Positions 36,501 to 47,338 of a stretch of DNA of 64,000 nucleotides are shown here, piece after piece; positions within the stretch are counted from its first letter, which is position 1, and each line of letters starts with the position of its first letter. The position numbers were made by a program, and so were the translations under genes. The stretch covers positions 54,439,341 through 54,503,340 of the forward strand of contig OZ024890.1 in the NCBI GenBank assembly GCA_964017195.1, given 5' to 3'. The DNA comes from Siderastrea radians. Taxonomy: Eukaryota; Cnidaria; Anthozoa; Scleractinia; Rhizangiidae. The notes beneath the pieces were generated by a model. That model had not been told where the DNA came from. It did not search any database and worked only from the letters and a program-made list of their open reading frames with translations.

Positions 36501-37753
36501 CCTGTGTGTACCCCAAAGGTCACCCTTCGTTTATCTTCAACCCTCAAACCACCGACATCAGCCCCTACTTTGGACTCATCAAATGTCAAATCCTGCCTCC
36601 CCGACACCTCTACCATCCTGTTCTCCCCTACCGTCATGAGGAAAAACTCCTTTTTCCTCTCTGTGCTGCTTGTGTGGAACAAGAGATGCCCAAACGCCCA
36701 TTAGAGAGATGCGCGGAATGTGTGCACACGGACGAACAGCGAACCCTCACTGGAACATGGTGTAGTCCAGAATTAAACAAAGCCGTCGAGCTCGGGTACC
36801 AAGTCCAGTACATCTATGAGGTTTGCCATTTCAACGAAACGTGTGAAGGACTCTTCGAAGATTACGTCAACACCTGGTTAAAAATCAAGCAAGAAGCCAG
36901 TGGGTGGCCCGCATGGTGTACCACTGAGGAAAAGAAGAAGGAGTACGTAGAATTATACTACCAGCATGAAGGCATCCGCCTGGAGTACGACAAAATAGAG
37001 AAGAACCCGGGGCTCCGCACACTAGCCAAGATGATGCTCAATTCCATGTGGGGCAAATTTGGTCAGCGCCTCAACAAAACCCAAGTCCAAACATTTGACG
37101 ACCCTCAAGCGTTCCATCGTTTCCTAAATACATGTACTGTGGAAGTAAAACATGTGTCCGTGGTCAATGAACAGATGGTGGAGGTCCATTACACCTACCA
37201 AGACGAAGACATCCCCGTGTCACCTAACCTCAACATCTTTGTCGCCTGTTTCACTACCTGTTGGGCCCGACTCCGACTGTATGCCGCCTTGGAGAAGCTG
37301 GGGGAAAGAGCGTTATACTACGACACAGACTCCGTCATCTTCCTGCAAGACGAAGGACAAAGTAACCCTACCTTGGGAAATTACCTCGGGGACTTTACGA
37401 GTGAATTGGACAAGGAGGATTACATCGTAGAATTTGTCTCAGGGGGTCCCAAGAACTACGGATATCAAACCCACCAGGGTAAGGTAGAATGCAAGGTACG
37501 GGGTTTCCGCCTCAACTGGGAAGGCAAAACCCAACTCAACTACCACATCATGCGTCAGAATGTCCTGGACGAAATCCAGAAGCCCCTCCTCAAACCCCGC
37601 CAGACCCAGGTCATCAAAACGTACCAGATCGTGCGAGACCCGAAAACTTATCAACTCTACACCTTTCCTGATTACAAACGTTACCAGCTCGTGTACGACA
37701 AGAGAGTCATAGATCCTGTCACCTTTCAAACCTACCCTTATGGATACCAGTGA
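33599..37753 (+). CDS. Protein-primed-type family B DNA polymerase
   Basis: 1384 residues from the ATG after the TATA box. An acidic N terminus precedes a long N-terminal domain with several Cys/His clusters (for example CAHCWKPYDHEGRHRC, CRACCQKEC, CGSCHRDFFGDTCFQMH, CKDCGKQKVG). The exonuclease motifs follow: FFDIEAMQ (D535), NVLAHNFQGYEGYF and KFCQSDVRLLKQG. An EFHGCFWHGCPRC block (about 848-862) resembles the Vsr-like/endonuclease insert of Polinton polymerases. Polymerase motifs are DVTSLYPWVNK (D957), KMMLNSMWGKFG and YYDTDS (D1242, D1244). It would replicate the linear element from its inverted-repeat ends with a protein primer, as known for the family. All catalytic residues are present. 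Confidence 0.93.
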   Translation: MASSPPEDEDDAGPSGLDPHEMMSLLGLEMSDSEPEEEETTANSCVGPLLCTEDIPDSDEICEEALDRFERQRAFQTHLLQQTGGGLDANTEGVFEFELQPYVDRLSNRLGVRERHFKTQLRQRGNLIPGQNITQALQEGLRRAVNQVLTTTTPALHDQDRLYFTIASNRLHNNFQGWGLRAGEWREDTERVEALFQRLAQALNSNEQFEMDDSFQVSITQVHHAPQGTGRPRRGKPGHQPLRNLIGQKRSIIHIRNDDDLCCARALVTAKARVDNHPKYNTIRQGRKIQKELALLLHHEANVPFGPCGYDALTQFSTTPSLTGYQILLVDADRSYHITTFGPLQDKQLTLLHEKGHYDVITKLPGFFGASYVCAHCWKPYDHEGRHRCTKQKGHCRACCQKECPDFLEAYPRGQKATQRCGSCHRDFFGDTCFQMHLVKDHAGKPASNLQSSVCFRRRRCKDCGKQKVGLDQNAKHKCRYIDCPSCHEYVDGETHRCFIQIVPKPQANQKRKRKRGTPDTVPEEDQPPLHVFFDIEAMQPQEKHIANLVVAETDDDDQPKCFPGNHCVRDFLEWLDTLTLHDTRQVNVLAHNFQGYEGYFVIHQYYGDNRIVQQLRNGCKLLQVQHDRIRFIDSMSFFQMPLSAFPKTFGLTDACKGYFPHKFNHPDHQNYVGPFPALDYYMPETMSPEGKQALETWHQDQRDQVFDFKKELVKFCQSDVRLLKQGCLTFKRLFETLTGFNPFDHITIASACNRDLRMNRMIPNSIASEPVRGWRNRINQSRAGREWLTWCDNQRREQVLQQQLFNRPHPNQCYFVQHVGNGGEYRIPGTDFHVDGFDFATNTVYEFHGCFWHGCPRCYPIRHESHLRHYDRTMQDVYEDTQQRTQQLRELGYHVIEMWECDWSRLKDTSPGIRTFVATLQFTEPLNPRDAFCGGRTNAVKLYHRVTPGQQIHYIDVTSLYPWVNKTCVYPKGHPSFIFNPQTTDISPYFGLIKCQILPPRHLYHPVLPYRHEEKLLFPLCAACVEQEMPKRPLERCAECVHTDEQRTLTGTWCSPELNKAVELGYQVQYIYEVCHFNETCEGLFEDYVNTWLKIKQEASGWPAWCTTEEKKKEYVELYYQHEGIRLEYDKIEKNPGLRTLAKMMLNSMWGKFGQRLNKTQVQTFDDPQAFHRFLNTCTVEVKHVSVVNEQMVEVHYTYQDEDIPVSPNLNIFVACFTTCWARLRLYAALEKLGERALYYDTDSVIFLQDEGQSNPTLGNYLGDFTSELDKEDYIVEFVSGGPKNYGYQTHQGKVECKVRGFRLNWEGKTQLNYHIMRQNVLDEIQKPLLKPRQTQVIKTYQIVRDPKTYQLYTFPDYKRYQLVYDKRVIDPVTFQTYPYGYQ

Positions 37754-37988
37754 GAAATGTTCCCAAACAAGATCATCGAATGTGAACAGGGTGCCGTGAC
37801 AACAACCAATGGCGAAGAATAAGTCCATGTCAAAAACAATGGTGGGGACCCTCTATTGAACATTAAGGAATCTGTTGAAGGACCAATTCAAAAAGGTACA
37901 CTCAGGAAAAACCCTCCTCCTTATTGTAAACAAAAGTATAACAATAAAAAGTATTTATTAATTTTGTGTTGTTTTCACTCCAAGGATT
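37754..37988. other. Polymerase 3' flank
   Basis: Non-coding stretch with AATAAA at 37943-37948 just before the right inverted repeat. Only tiny ORFs are present. Confidence 0.5.
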
Positions 37989-38280
37989 ACCCCCGTTCCA
38001 AAAATTGGACTTTGGACTTTGCGCCCGCGTTTTCTCAGCGGGTTTCCTTTCCCTTGAGTCCACGATCGATTTTTTCCACTGGTCAGTGGTTTTCCTAAAC
38101 CACGTGACTTCCCTGAGCCCGCGATCCCTTTTTTCATACTGATCAGCGGTTTCCCCTCCTAAAAACACGTGACTTCCGGTTCCGGTTATGACGTCATCCT
38201 TACATCAAAACGAGGCCAAGTGTTCCCATCCTTTACATCAAAACGAGGCCAAGTGTGCCATACGAGCGTACATTACTACT
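37989..38280 (-). repeat. Polinton terminal inverted repeat, right
   Basis: 292 bp, reverse complement of 15770-16061 with a few single-base differences (for example ATC versus ACC in the CTGA-CAG blocks). Ends with CATTACTACT, i.e. AGTAGTAATG when read inward. Confidence 0.95.
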
Positions 38281-38286
38281 ACTCAT
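38281..38286. repeat. Target-site duplication, right (ACTCAT)
   Basis: Identical to 15764-15769; followed by the rest of the interrupted minisatellite unit. Confidence 0.9.
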
Positions 38287-38600
38287 CTATACACAATCCT
38301 GTATTGCCAGTTTCTATGACGACTGTTGCATCAATCGTAATACCCCTGACAAGTTGCCATAGATACTCATCTATACACAATCCTGTTTTGCCAGTTTCTA
38401 TGAGGACTGTTGCGTCAATCGTAATACCTCTAATTAGTTGCCATAGATACTCATCTTTGCAAAGTCCTTTCCTACCAGTTTCCATGCCGACTGTTGCGTC
38501 AATCCTAATACCTATGATAAGTTGCCATAGATACTCATCCGTAAATAATCCTCTTTTTTCAGTTTCCATGATGACTATTATGTCAGCAGTAATACGAGGG
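38287..38600. repeat. Minisatellite array, part right of the Polinton
   Basis: About four ~82-bp units continuing the array cut at 15763. Ends in a conserved AATACGAGGGATTAA block that also closes the other arrays. Confidence 0.85.
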
Positions 38601-38778
38601 ATTAATTTTATTGTTCTTTAAGAAATCTTCTTTTGTCAATTTCCATAGCAATCGTGGAAAACGAGAGGTAAGACTTCTATAAATTTTGAACTAAAGGACA
38701 AATAATTTTTTGTTAAGTGTTAGTGCTAAAGTTTGCACATACAACGCAAGGTGGAAAGCTCTTACATAAAACTTAACG

Positions 38779-39129
38779 ATGGCAACAAGGTGCGTTTCGC
38801 TTTTCAAACGAAGGAAAACAAAATCTAAATTATTGAAAAGTCCAGACAATGTAACTTTGCGCGTCTTCATAGGAAAACAAAATCTAAATTATTGAAAAGT
38901 CCAGACAATGTAGCTTTGCGCGATCACGCAAGTGGAATATCGAGCCCAACTGACGCGGTGATGAGTGGCTCAAGTCTTAATTCACCACCACCAGGAACAA
39001 TCTTGACTTTCGACAATTTCAGCGCAATGGAGAACACCTTAGCTCACAGAAAAGCTGCCAAAGAGTTGGTGGAACCAGGCAGTCCTCGGATCCTTCTTCC
39101 CATTGTGGTGATTTTCGCTGAGCAACAAT
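38779..39129 (+). pseudogene. Orphan family copy 2 (frameshifted)
   Basis: Starts MATRCVSLFKRRKTKSKLLKSPDNVTL like the others. A ~55-bp direct duplication (block AAAATCTAAATTATTGAAAA present twice, 38819 and 38878 region) then breaks the frame. After the duplication the reading resumes (SGISSPTDAVMSGSSLNSPPPGTILTFDNF...) and ends at a premature TAG after FAEQQ. Probably not functional. Confidence 0.65.
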
Positions 39130-39131
39130 AG

Positions 39132-40429
39132 AGAGACAACATAGAAAAGCATCGACACATACCTTCAATCAACGAAAATGAAGACTATGGACGCCAAGCT
39201 TGACGAGCAAAGACCAAACGAGAGAAGCGCAGAAGTTTGCGGGCCAATTCAATTTTCTTCTAGTTGCGAACTTCATGAGTAGATTAAGAGAATTCCTCAA
39301 GAATTTGCGAAAAAGAAGGAGCAGTCAACTTACATTTTTTAAATTTTTTAAAGAAATAAGCGCTCATTTATATATTGCTCAATATATTGCAGAACAGTAT
39401 TATTATTGATGGTATTATTAAACAACGACCATCAGAATTTATTTTGTTTTTCCTTTAATTTCTTGTTGAAGACGTGATGTTGTCATACAGAAAAAATTGT
39501 TAAACCATTGCATAACTGTAAAAACGTGAAGTAAACCGTTCATTATATTGTTATTTCTTCACTCGCTGGTTTTTTGTTGGCCTTTTTTTCCAAATCACAA
39601 ATACTCTAACGAAAAGAGTTACACGCCCTTCATTGAGCTGTGAGATGGGCCAATAATTTGTATGACATTAACTAAAACTCTTTCTAACATTTTATCGTTG
39701 ACAATGGGGCTGCAGAATAACAAACAAACAAACAAACGTTATCATGTTTTAAGTCGTCCACATTAAAAGCAAAACAATTTACAACATACAGAAACAATCA
39801 GAACATGAAGGCAACACTTGCAGTGTGTGTGTTTCGATGGACACATTTGTCAGTAGTTACCCTCTATTTCCGGTTATTGACCCTCCCGTGGCGGCCCTCG
39901 CTACTTTACGCTTTGGTTGTTAATTTCTCCAGTCACTCATCCATTCATTTTCCAATGGTTGATTTGTCATTCAATAACCATTTCTCTATCTATACCAAAA
40001 TTCATTAGGAAAAAAAACAGAGTCTTATCAATTTTTCGTTTTGGCACACGATGCAAACATGCCCACATACACTCATGCCAAACAGATCAATCTGTTTTAC
40101 CCGTGAAAATTGAGATCGAATTTGACCGATTGTTGTCTAAACTGCATTTTGATTTTTTTTTCAAAAATTGCCGTGCTTTGAGGAGCGAAGAGCCCTTTTT
40201 AACGTTTAGTAAGGTTGAACAAAATTTTGTGTTAATTAAAAACGGGATGCGGTTTTGATAAAGTACCATTAATGACAAAATCTTGCAAGGTGAATAAAAA
40301 TCGCCCTATATTAATATTTTAGCGGGGCTTGCCTAAAATTCGGGAGAATCAACAGGTCTTTGCTTGAATTCGAGAAATTGAGCAAAACTGGCCGACTATT
40401 CCGGTTAAGAACTGCGTAAAAATCAACTA
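39132..40429. other. Repeat-unit spacer, no gene seen
   Basis: AT-rich 3' flank of copy 2, largely similar to 41270-42600. Shared pieces include the GTTATCATGTTTTAAGTCG block and the CATTCATTTTCCA block. Only chance ORFs. Confidence 0.5.
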
Positions 40430-40765
40430 CCTGTAGATCCGTCAATCGTAATACCCCTGACAAGTTGCCATAGATACTCATCTATACACAATCCTGTATT
40501 GCCAGTTTCTATGACGACTGTTGCGTCAATCGTAACACCACACAATCCTGTATTGCCAGTTTCTATGAAGACTGTTGCGTCAATCGTAATACCCCTAATT
40601 AGGTGCCATAGATACTCATCTTTGCAAAGTCCTTTCCTACCAGTTTCCATGCCGACTTTTGCGTCAATCCTAATACCTATTATGAGTTGCCATAGATACT
40701 CATCTGTAAATAATCCTCTTTTGTCAGTTTCCATGACGACTATTATGTCAGCAGTAATACGAGGG
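40430..40765. repeat. Minisatellite array upstream of copy 3
   Basis: About four ~82-bp units with the uninterrupted version of the Polinton target (GATACTCATCTATACACAAT at about 40473). Confidence 0.85.
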
Positions 40766-40943
40766 ATTAATTTTATTGTTCTTTAAGAAATCTTCTTTTG
40801 TCGGTTTCCATAGCAATCGTGGAAAACAAGAGGTAAGACTTCTATAAATTTTGAACTAAAGGACAAATAATTTTTTGTTAAGTGTTAGTGCTTTAGTTTG
40901 CACATACAACGCAAGGTGGAAAGCTTTTACACAAAAGTTAACG

Positions 40944-41265
40944 ATGGCAACAAGGTGCGTTTCGCTTTTCAAACGAAGGAAAACAAAATCTAAATTACTG
41001 AAAAGTCCAGACAATGTAACTTTGCGCGATAACGCAAGTGGAATATCGAGCCCAACTGACTCTGTGATGAGTGGCTAAAGTCTTAATTCACCACCACCAG
41101 GAACAATTTTCACTTTCGACAACTTCAGCGCAATGGAGAACACCTTAGTTGAAAAGCTGCCAAAGGGTTGGTGGAGCCAGGTAGTCCTCAGCTCCTTCTT
41201 CCCATTGTGGTGATCTTCGCTGAGCAACAGTACAAAGACAAAATAGAAAAGCATCGACACGTACC
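40944..41265 (+). pseudogene. Orphan family copy 3 (premature stop and small deletion)
   Basis: Opens MATRCVSLFKRRKTKSKLLKSPDNVTLRDNASGISSPTDSVMSG, then TAA at 41076-41078 where the other copies have TCA. A short deletion near 41147 (in the LVQRKAA region) shifts the frame further. The remaining sequence still resembles the family to about 41265. Confidence 0.65.
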
Positions 41266-42569
41266 TTCAATCAACGAACATGAAGACTATGGACGCCAAG
41301 CTTGACGAGCAAAGACCAGACGAGTGAAGCCCAGACGTTTGCAGGCCAGTTCAATTTGCCTCTATTTGCGAACTTCATGGGTAGATTAAGAGAATTCCTC
41401 AAGAATTTACGAAAAAAAAGGAGCGGTCAACGTACATTTTAAAATTTTTTTAAAGAAATAAAAGCTCATTTTCAACTTATTATAAATTGATAACATAAGA
41501 TGATGATAAAGAAAATTGTCAACATAAGAACTAAATTTGACTGTCGGTTTCAGCGACACCTGTTACCTCAGACAGCTGGAACCTACGGAAACTCTATTTA
41601 CATTTAAAAGATTAGATTTTGACTAATCAATATATTGCAGAACAGTATTATTATTGATGGTGTTATTAAACAACGACCATCAGAATTCATTTTGTTTTTC
41701 CTTTAATTTCTTGTTGAAGACGTGATGTCATACAGGAAAAATTGTTAAACCATTGCATAACTGTAAAAACGTGAAGTAAAACCATATATTATACTGTCAT
41801 TTCTTCACTCCAAGGTTTTTTTTTTGGCCTTTTTTTCCAAATCACAAATACTCTAAGGAATGGAGTTACACCCCCTTCCTTGAGCTGTGAGATGGGCCAA
41901 TAATTTTTATGACATAAACTGAAACTCTTTCTATCGTCGACAACGGTGCGGCAGAAAAACAAGCAAACAAACTAACGTTATCATGTTTTAAGTCGCCCAC
42001 ATTAAAAGCAAAACAATTTACAACATACCGAAACAATCAGAACATGAAGGCAACACTCGCAGTGTGTGTCGTTGGACACATATGTCGGTAGTTACCCTCT
42101 ATTTCCGGTTATTGACCCTCCTGTGGCGGCCCTCGATACTTTACGCTTTGGTTGTTAATTTCTCCCATTCATTCAGTCACTCATCCATTCATTTTCCAGT
42201 TGTTGATGTGTCATTCAATAACCATTTTCTCTGTTTCTACGAAAATTCATTAGGAAAAAACAGAATTTTATCAATTTTTTCGTTTTGGCACACAATGCAA
42301 AAATGCCCACATACACTCATGCCAAACAGATCAATCTTTTATACCCGTGAAAATTGAGATTAAATTTGCCCGATTGTTGTCTAAACACCGGTCTTGGTCT
42401 TATAAAACGCCACTGATGACAAAAAGTTTGCAAAGTAAATAAAAATCGCCTTTTATTTAATCAGTAGTTTTAGCGGAGCTTGCATACGGTTCGTAAGTAT
42501 CAACGGGGGGCTTTGCTAGAATTCGCAAAAATCGTGCAAAATGGGGCGGCTATTCAGGGTGAAAAACAG
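41266..42569. other. Repeat-unit spacer, no gene seen
   Basis: Parallel to 39132-40429, with poly-T/poly-A runs. No supported ORF. Confidence 0.5.
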
Positions 42570-43060
42570 TGTAAAGTACTTATCGGATCTGAAGATGCAT
42601 CATTCGTAATAAACCCGACAAGGTGCCACAGATGGTATGTACAATCCTGTCTTGCCAGTTTCTATGACGACTTTTGCGTCAACCATAATATCCTAAGAGA
42701 TTTGCCATAGATAATAAGATAATAATAATAAGTTGCCATAGATACTTATCTATGTATACTCCTATTTTGCCAGTTTCTATGACGACTGTTGCGTCAATTT
42801 TAATACCCCTGATAACTTGCCATTAGATACTCATCTATACACAATCCTGCTTACCAGTTTCTATGACGACTTTTGTGTCAACCACAATATCCTAAAAAAT
42901 TTGCCAGAGATACACTTCCATGCATAATCGTTTTTTACCAGTTTCTATGACGACTGTTGCGTCAATCGTAATTCTCTGCGGGTAAGTTGCCACAAATACC
43001 CATCGGTACATAATCCTGTTTGCCAGTTTCCATGACGGCTTTTACGTCAATCGCAATACC
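42570..43060. repeat. Minisatellite array upstream of copy 4
   Basis: About six degenerate ~82-bp units, including a short AATAATAAT expansion near 42720. Confidence 0.8.
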
Positions 43061-43212
43061 AGGGATTAATTTCTTGTTTTCCTAGTTTCCATAGCGATTT
43101 TGGAAACAAGAAATAAGCACTTTAAACTCTAACTCTTGATTGCAAAATGTAATTGCTTCAGTTTGCACACTGATATAACGCAAGGTGGAAAGTTGTTCCA
43201 TAAAAGTTAACA

Positions 43213-43440
43213 ATGGCAACAAGCTTTCTTTCACTTTTCAAACGAACGAAAGCAAAATCTAAATTGCAGAAAAGTCCAGACAAGGAAACTTTGCATGATC
43301 AATCAAGTGGATCATCGAGTCCAGCTGACGCGGTGACGAGTGGCTCAAGTCTTAAATCACCACCACCAGGAACAATCTTCACTTTCGACAATTTCAGCGC
43401 AATGGAGAACACCTTAGCTCACAGAAAAGCTGCCAAATAG
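43213..43440 (+). pseudogene. Orphan family copy 4 (truncated)
   Basis: 75 codons: MATSFLSLFKRTKAKSKLQKSPDKETLHDQSSGSSSPADAVTSGSSLKSPPPGTIFTFDNFSAMENTLAHRKAAK, given here by landmarks only at 43213-43437. The stop TAG at 43438 replaces the GAG seen in copies 1 and 2. Homology continues past the stop. Confidence 0.6.
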
Positions 43441-44689
43441 TTGGTGGAGCCAAGCGGTCCTCGGCTTCTTTTTCCCATTGTGGTGATCTTCGCTGAACAA
43501 CAGTACAGAGACAAATGAGCAAAAAAACATCGACGCCTTTAATCAGTATCGACGCCAAGCTTGACGAATCAAGACCAGAGGTTTGCAGTCAAATTTTGAT
43601 CAATTTCCTGTTGTTTGCGAACCACACTGGTTAATAACAAAATTGTCATAAAAAATCATTAGGAATTGGCGAAAAGTAAAGAACGGACAGTTCAATTCCT
43701 TCGACAGAGACATATGATGTTAATTGATGATAACGATAAAGAAAATTCAACGGAAAAAGTCGAATTTGATGGTAGGTTTTCGCGACACCTATTACCTCAG
43801 ACAGCTTAACTGACACGTACGTAAGCTCCCTTTACAATGAAAAAGTTAGTTTTTGACTAACGTGGAATTCCGTAGTTAGGAAAAACCTTTTGGCAGACGT
43901 GAGGTTACTTAACAAATGTCAATGCTAATGTCGCAATCGGAAAATTGTTGACTAAGTTACAATAAAGCATTTTTGTATATACCATGAATGGTGTTTTTCA
44001 GGCGCTCTGATTGGCTACTCAAACTCGCGTTAGTATTTGCTATTTGCCCCCATTTCTGCGACACACAGAATCAATCAGAACTGAAAGGAAATACTTGCGA
44101 TGTGTGTGCTGGCCGGGCAAGCAGGACTGAAAATCGTACCCTCTATTTCACGTTACCGCCATTTCGTTTCGAGCTTTACGCTGTTGCAAAATATCACGAA
44201 AAAAAAACATGAAAAATGCAGATTCCCACCCACGTACCTCATCCACCCTTCCCCCAAAAAACCGAAGGCCTTTATGCGTAGGGCAAGCCACGATTGTCAC
44301 TCACTGCAAAAGCAACTGGACAAATTGCTTCCAAAGGTATCGCATACGATTTAATCTCCATTTATTCAAAGGGAATCTAAAATGCAAAGCACTGAGCCTT
44401 AAACAACTTCTTAAAGTATTTTTAACAGTTCTGTAATTAACAGCAATTCAATATTTACACAAAATAAAATATATTACCGGGTAATTAAAATAACAATTAT
44501 ATGTATAAAAAACCCGCACGACACATACCACGACATATAAAAGCCATTAACTTTGTTTTGGAAAATTTAGCAACGAAAGCAAATTTAAATAGTAAGTAAT
44601 TTTCCAAACTTTTCCCACAGGACGTATATATGTTCTGGATTGAAGTTATATGTTTGCTTTGTTTTTACTGTATTATTTTCTTGTTTTAC
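43441..44689. other. Repeat-unit spacer; segment duplicated at 48.1-48.9 kb
   Basis: The stretch 44270-44670 (ACGATTGTCACTCACTGCAA, ATATTACCGGGTA, GTATAAAAAACCCGCACG blocks) is nearly repeated at 48495-48880, and 43985-44220 at 45770-46060 and 48110-48430. This records unit-by-unit duplication. No gene supported. Confidence 0.55.
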
Positions 44690-44935
44690 CAGTTTCCATA
44701 ACTACTGTTGCACAATTCGCAATTTCCCTGATTCTGTTTCGCCAGTTTTCATGACGACTAATGCGTCAATCGATATATCCCTCATAAAGTGCGTAATCAA
44801 GTTTTCTAGTTTCCACGATTATTGCGTCAATCGTTGTGTTCCTGATAAGTTGCCGTAATACATTATCCGCGGTTTTGACAGTTTCCACGACGACTGAATG
44901 CGTCATTCATGCATGACATCAGGGATTAAATTCCT
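44690..44935. repeat. Minisatellite array upstream of copy 5
   Basis: About three degenerate ~82-bp units ending in ATCAGGGATTAAATTCC. Confidence 0.75.
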
Positions 44936-45080
44936 TGGACATGTTTTCCTAGTTTCCCGTGTCGATTGTGGAAAACAAGAGGAACTACTACAGTATAAAT
45001 GCACGTTTTCTGTTGTAATATGTCAGTGCTACGGTTTGCGCATGCAACTAAAGGTGGCAAACTCTTGCATAAAAGTTGCG

Positions 45081-45380
45081 ATGGCGACAAGGTGCGTTTC
45101 GCTTTTCAAACGAAGGAAAACAAAATCTAAATTGGAGAAAAGTCCAGATAATGTAACTTCGTGCTATCAACCAATTAAAAGTGGATCATCGAGCCCAGAG
45201 GACGCGATGATGAGTGGCTCAAGTCTTAATTCACCACCACCAGGAACAATCTTTACTTTAGACAACTTCAGCGGTATGGAGAGAACTTTAGTTCAGAGAA
45301 AATCTGCCAAAGGGCTGGTGGAGCCGGGCAGACCTCAGCTTCTTTTTTCCATTGTGGTAATCTTTGCCGAGCAACAGTAG
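45081..45380 (+). pseudogene. Orphan family copy 5 (C-terminally truncated)
   Basis: 99 codons ending VVIFAEQQ-stop; TAG at 45378 replaces the TAC of full-length copies, as in copy 2. It carries a small insertion relative to copies 1-4 (CYQPIKSG), shared with copy 6. The frame is otherwise open, so a shortened functional protein cannot be excluded. Confidence 0.55.
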
Positions 45381-46824
45381 AGCGACAAAATAGAAAAGTG
45401 TCGTCACCTTCAATCAACGAAAATTGAGAGTATTGACGCCAAGCTTGACGAGTAAAGACCAGAAGTTTGCCAGTTTTCTGTTTGCAAGCCACACTGGTTA
45501 ATGACAAAATTGTCACAAAATTCATCACGAGTTGGCGAAAAGTAAAGAAGGAACAGAGACAAATGATGTTTCAGAGAGAACAACGATTTTGATCTTATTA
45601 TTACCAATTGAAGATAAGGATAAAGAAAATGTAACGTAAAAAGCCGAATTTGATGGTAGGTTTTCACGACACCATTTTTGACTAATCAATCATTACTGGC
45701 GTGGAATTATTCAAAAAATGTCAACGCTAACGTCACATACGGAAAATTGTTGACTTAGTTACAATTATACCATGAATGGTGTTTTTCGCGCGCTCTGGTT
45801 GGCTACTGAAACTCGGAATAGCATTTGCTATTGTCCTCCATTTCCGTAAATAAATGTTAAATATGACTGCTAAAATGTAAGTTATTATGCTAGAGGTCAG
45901 TCACGTTGTGTAAAGCAAAATAACCTACGAAACACAGAAGGAAGGACTTGCGATGTACCTGTACTGGCTGGGCAAGCAGGACTGAAATCGTACCCTCTAT
46001 TTTACATTACCGCCATTTCACTTTAAGCTTTTGCTATTGCAAAATACCATGAAAAAATACAGATACCCCATTCACCCCTCCCCCCAAAATGACAGCAGAC
46101 CGTTATGCGTAAGGCAAGCCACGATTGTCACTCACTGCAAAAGCAAGTGGACAAATTGCTTGAAAATGTAACGCGTACGATTTAACGATTTAAATTTCAG
46201 GAAAAGTCACGAGATTTGGTGATTATTTGTCTAGCCGTTTAAAAGTTATAATTCGTTAAAGTCAGCGGGGGCACAATGTGCCCCCCCCCCCCAGGCTAAA
46301 TAGGGTTAACACGTTCTCATGTTTTATTTCAGATAAAACGTGGTTTTGTGGCCAATCAGAGCGGGCGTAGCTTCCAATGTAAACACGTTTGAATCCGACC
46401 AAACCAATTCAACATTTCCATACATCTTGTTCAACATTGCTTAATTCCGGCCGCGAGTTAAACGCGTCTGGGGACTCTGTTGAGTGATGTTAAGTGATCT
46501 GAAGGATGTTAAATGGTACTGAACGAGGTTTAATTGCCATCAAATTTTGGCATAACAAAGGTTGGATAATGGTTTTTGACTGAGGTCCTAGGCAGCAAGC
46601 TTTACAACACGACACGCCATTCATATCTGATTACTTCTAATTTGCATGATCTCTAGTCCGCATCAGAGATTCGGAAGATATCCTTGAATTGTGACTGGAT
46701 AAGTTCTCTCTCGAAAGAATGTGAAAGTTCCATTTCCATTCCTCTAATCAATAGAGATTTTAGTCTTGTAAAAAAAAAAAGAAAAAGAAAAATAGCCCTA
46801 ACTGATTTGCGCTTTTGAAAGACC
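45381..46824. other. Repeat-unit spacer with unique insert
   Basis: The first part matches the other 3' flanks. From about 46255 to 46800 the sequence is not repeated elsewhere in the window (poly-C at 46277-46292). No gene seen. Confidence 0.45.
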
Positions 46825-47190
46825 TGATAAGTTGCCATAGATACTCATCTACACACAATCCTGTTTTACTGGTCTTTATGACGACTGTTGCCTCAATCGT
46901 TCAACCCGTAATAACTTGCCATAGGTACTCTAATCTTGTTTTGCCAGTTTTCGTAACGACTGGTGTGCCAATAGCAATTTCCCTGATTCTGTTTTGCCAG
47001 TTTTCGTGACGACTAATGCGTCAATCGATATATCCCTCATAAAGTGCGTAATCACGTTTTCTAGTTTCCACGACAATTATTACGTCAATCGTTGTGTCCC
47101 TGATAAGTTGCCGTAATACACATTATCCGCGGTTTTGAGTTTCCGCGACGACTGATGCGTCATTCGTGACATCAGGGATTAAATTCCTTG
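46825..47190. repeat. Minisatellite array upstream of copy 6
   Basis: About four to five ~82-bp units, closest to the 44.7-kb array (shared CCCTCATAAAGTGCGTAATCA block). Confidence 0.8.
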
Positions 47191-47338
47191 GACATGTTTT
47201 CCTAGTTTCCTGGGCGATTGTGGAAAACAAGAGGAACCACTACAGTATAAATGCACGTTTTCTGTTCTGTTGTAAACTGTTAGTGCTACGGTTTGCACAT
47301 GCAACTTAAGGTGGCAAACTCTTGCATAAAAGTGTGCG

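Larger units (their letters stand above)
15770..38280. mobile_element. Maverick/Polinton element, complete (22,511 bp)
   Basis: The element has 292-bp terminal inverted repeats, 5'-AG termini, a 6-bp target duplication and the diagnostic gene set: PolB, rve integrase, adenain-like protease, packaging ATPase and double-jelly-roll capsid protein. Base composition and codon use differ sharply from the AT-rich flanks, with many CGACGACGA arginine runs. All major ORFs are open and I see no frameshift in a core gene. It is therefore recent or under purifying selection and could encode virions, as proposed for Polintons in general. Gene order is unusual in that the integrase is internal and not next to a terminal repeat. 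Confidence 0.95.

Noticed and set aside
38279..38569. 96-aa repeat protein on the minus strand (DEYLWQLI repeats)
   Set aside because: Translation of the minisatellite, also seen in other arrays with broken frames.
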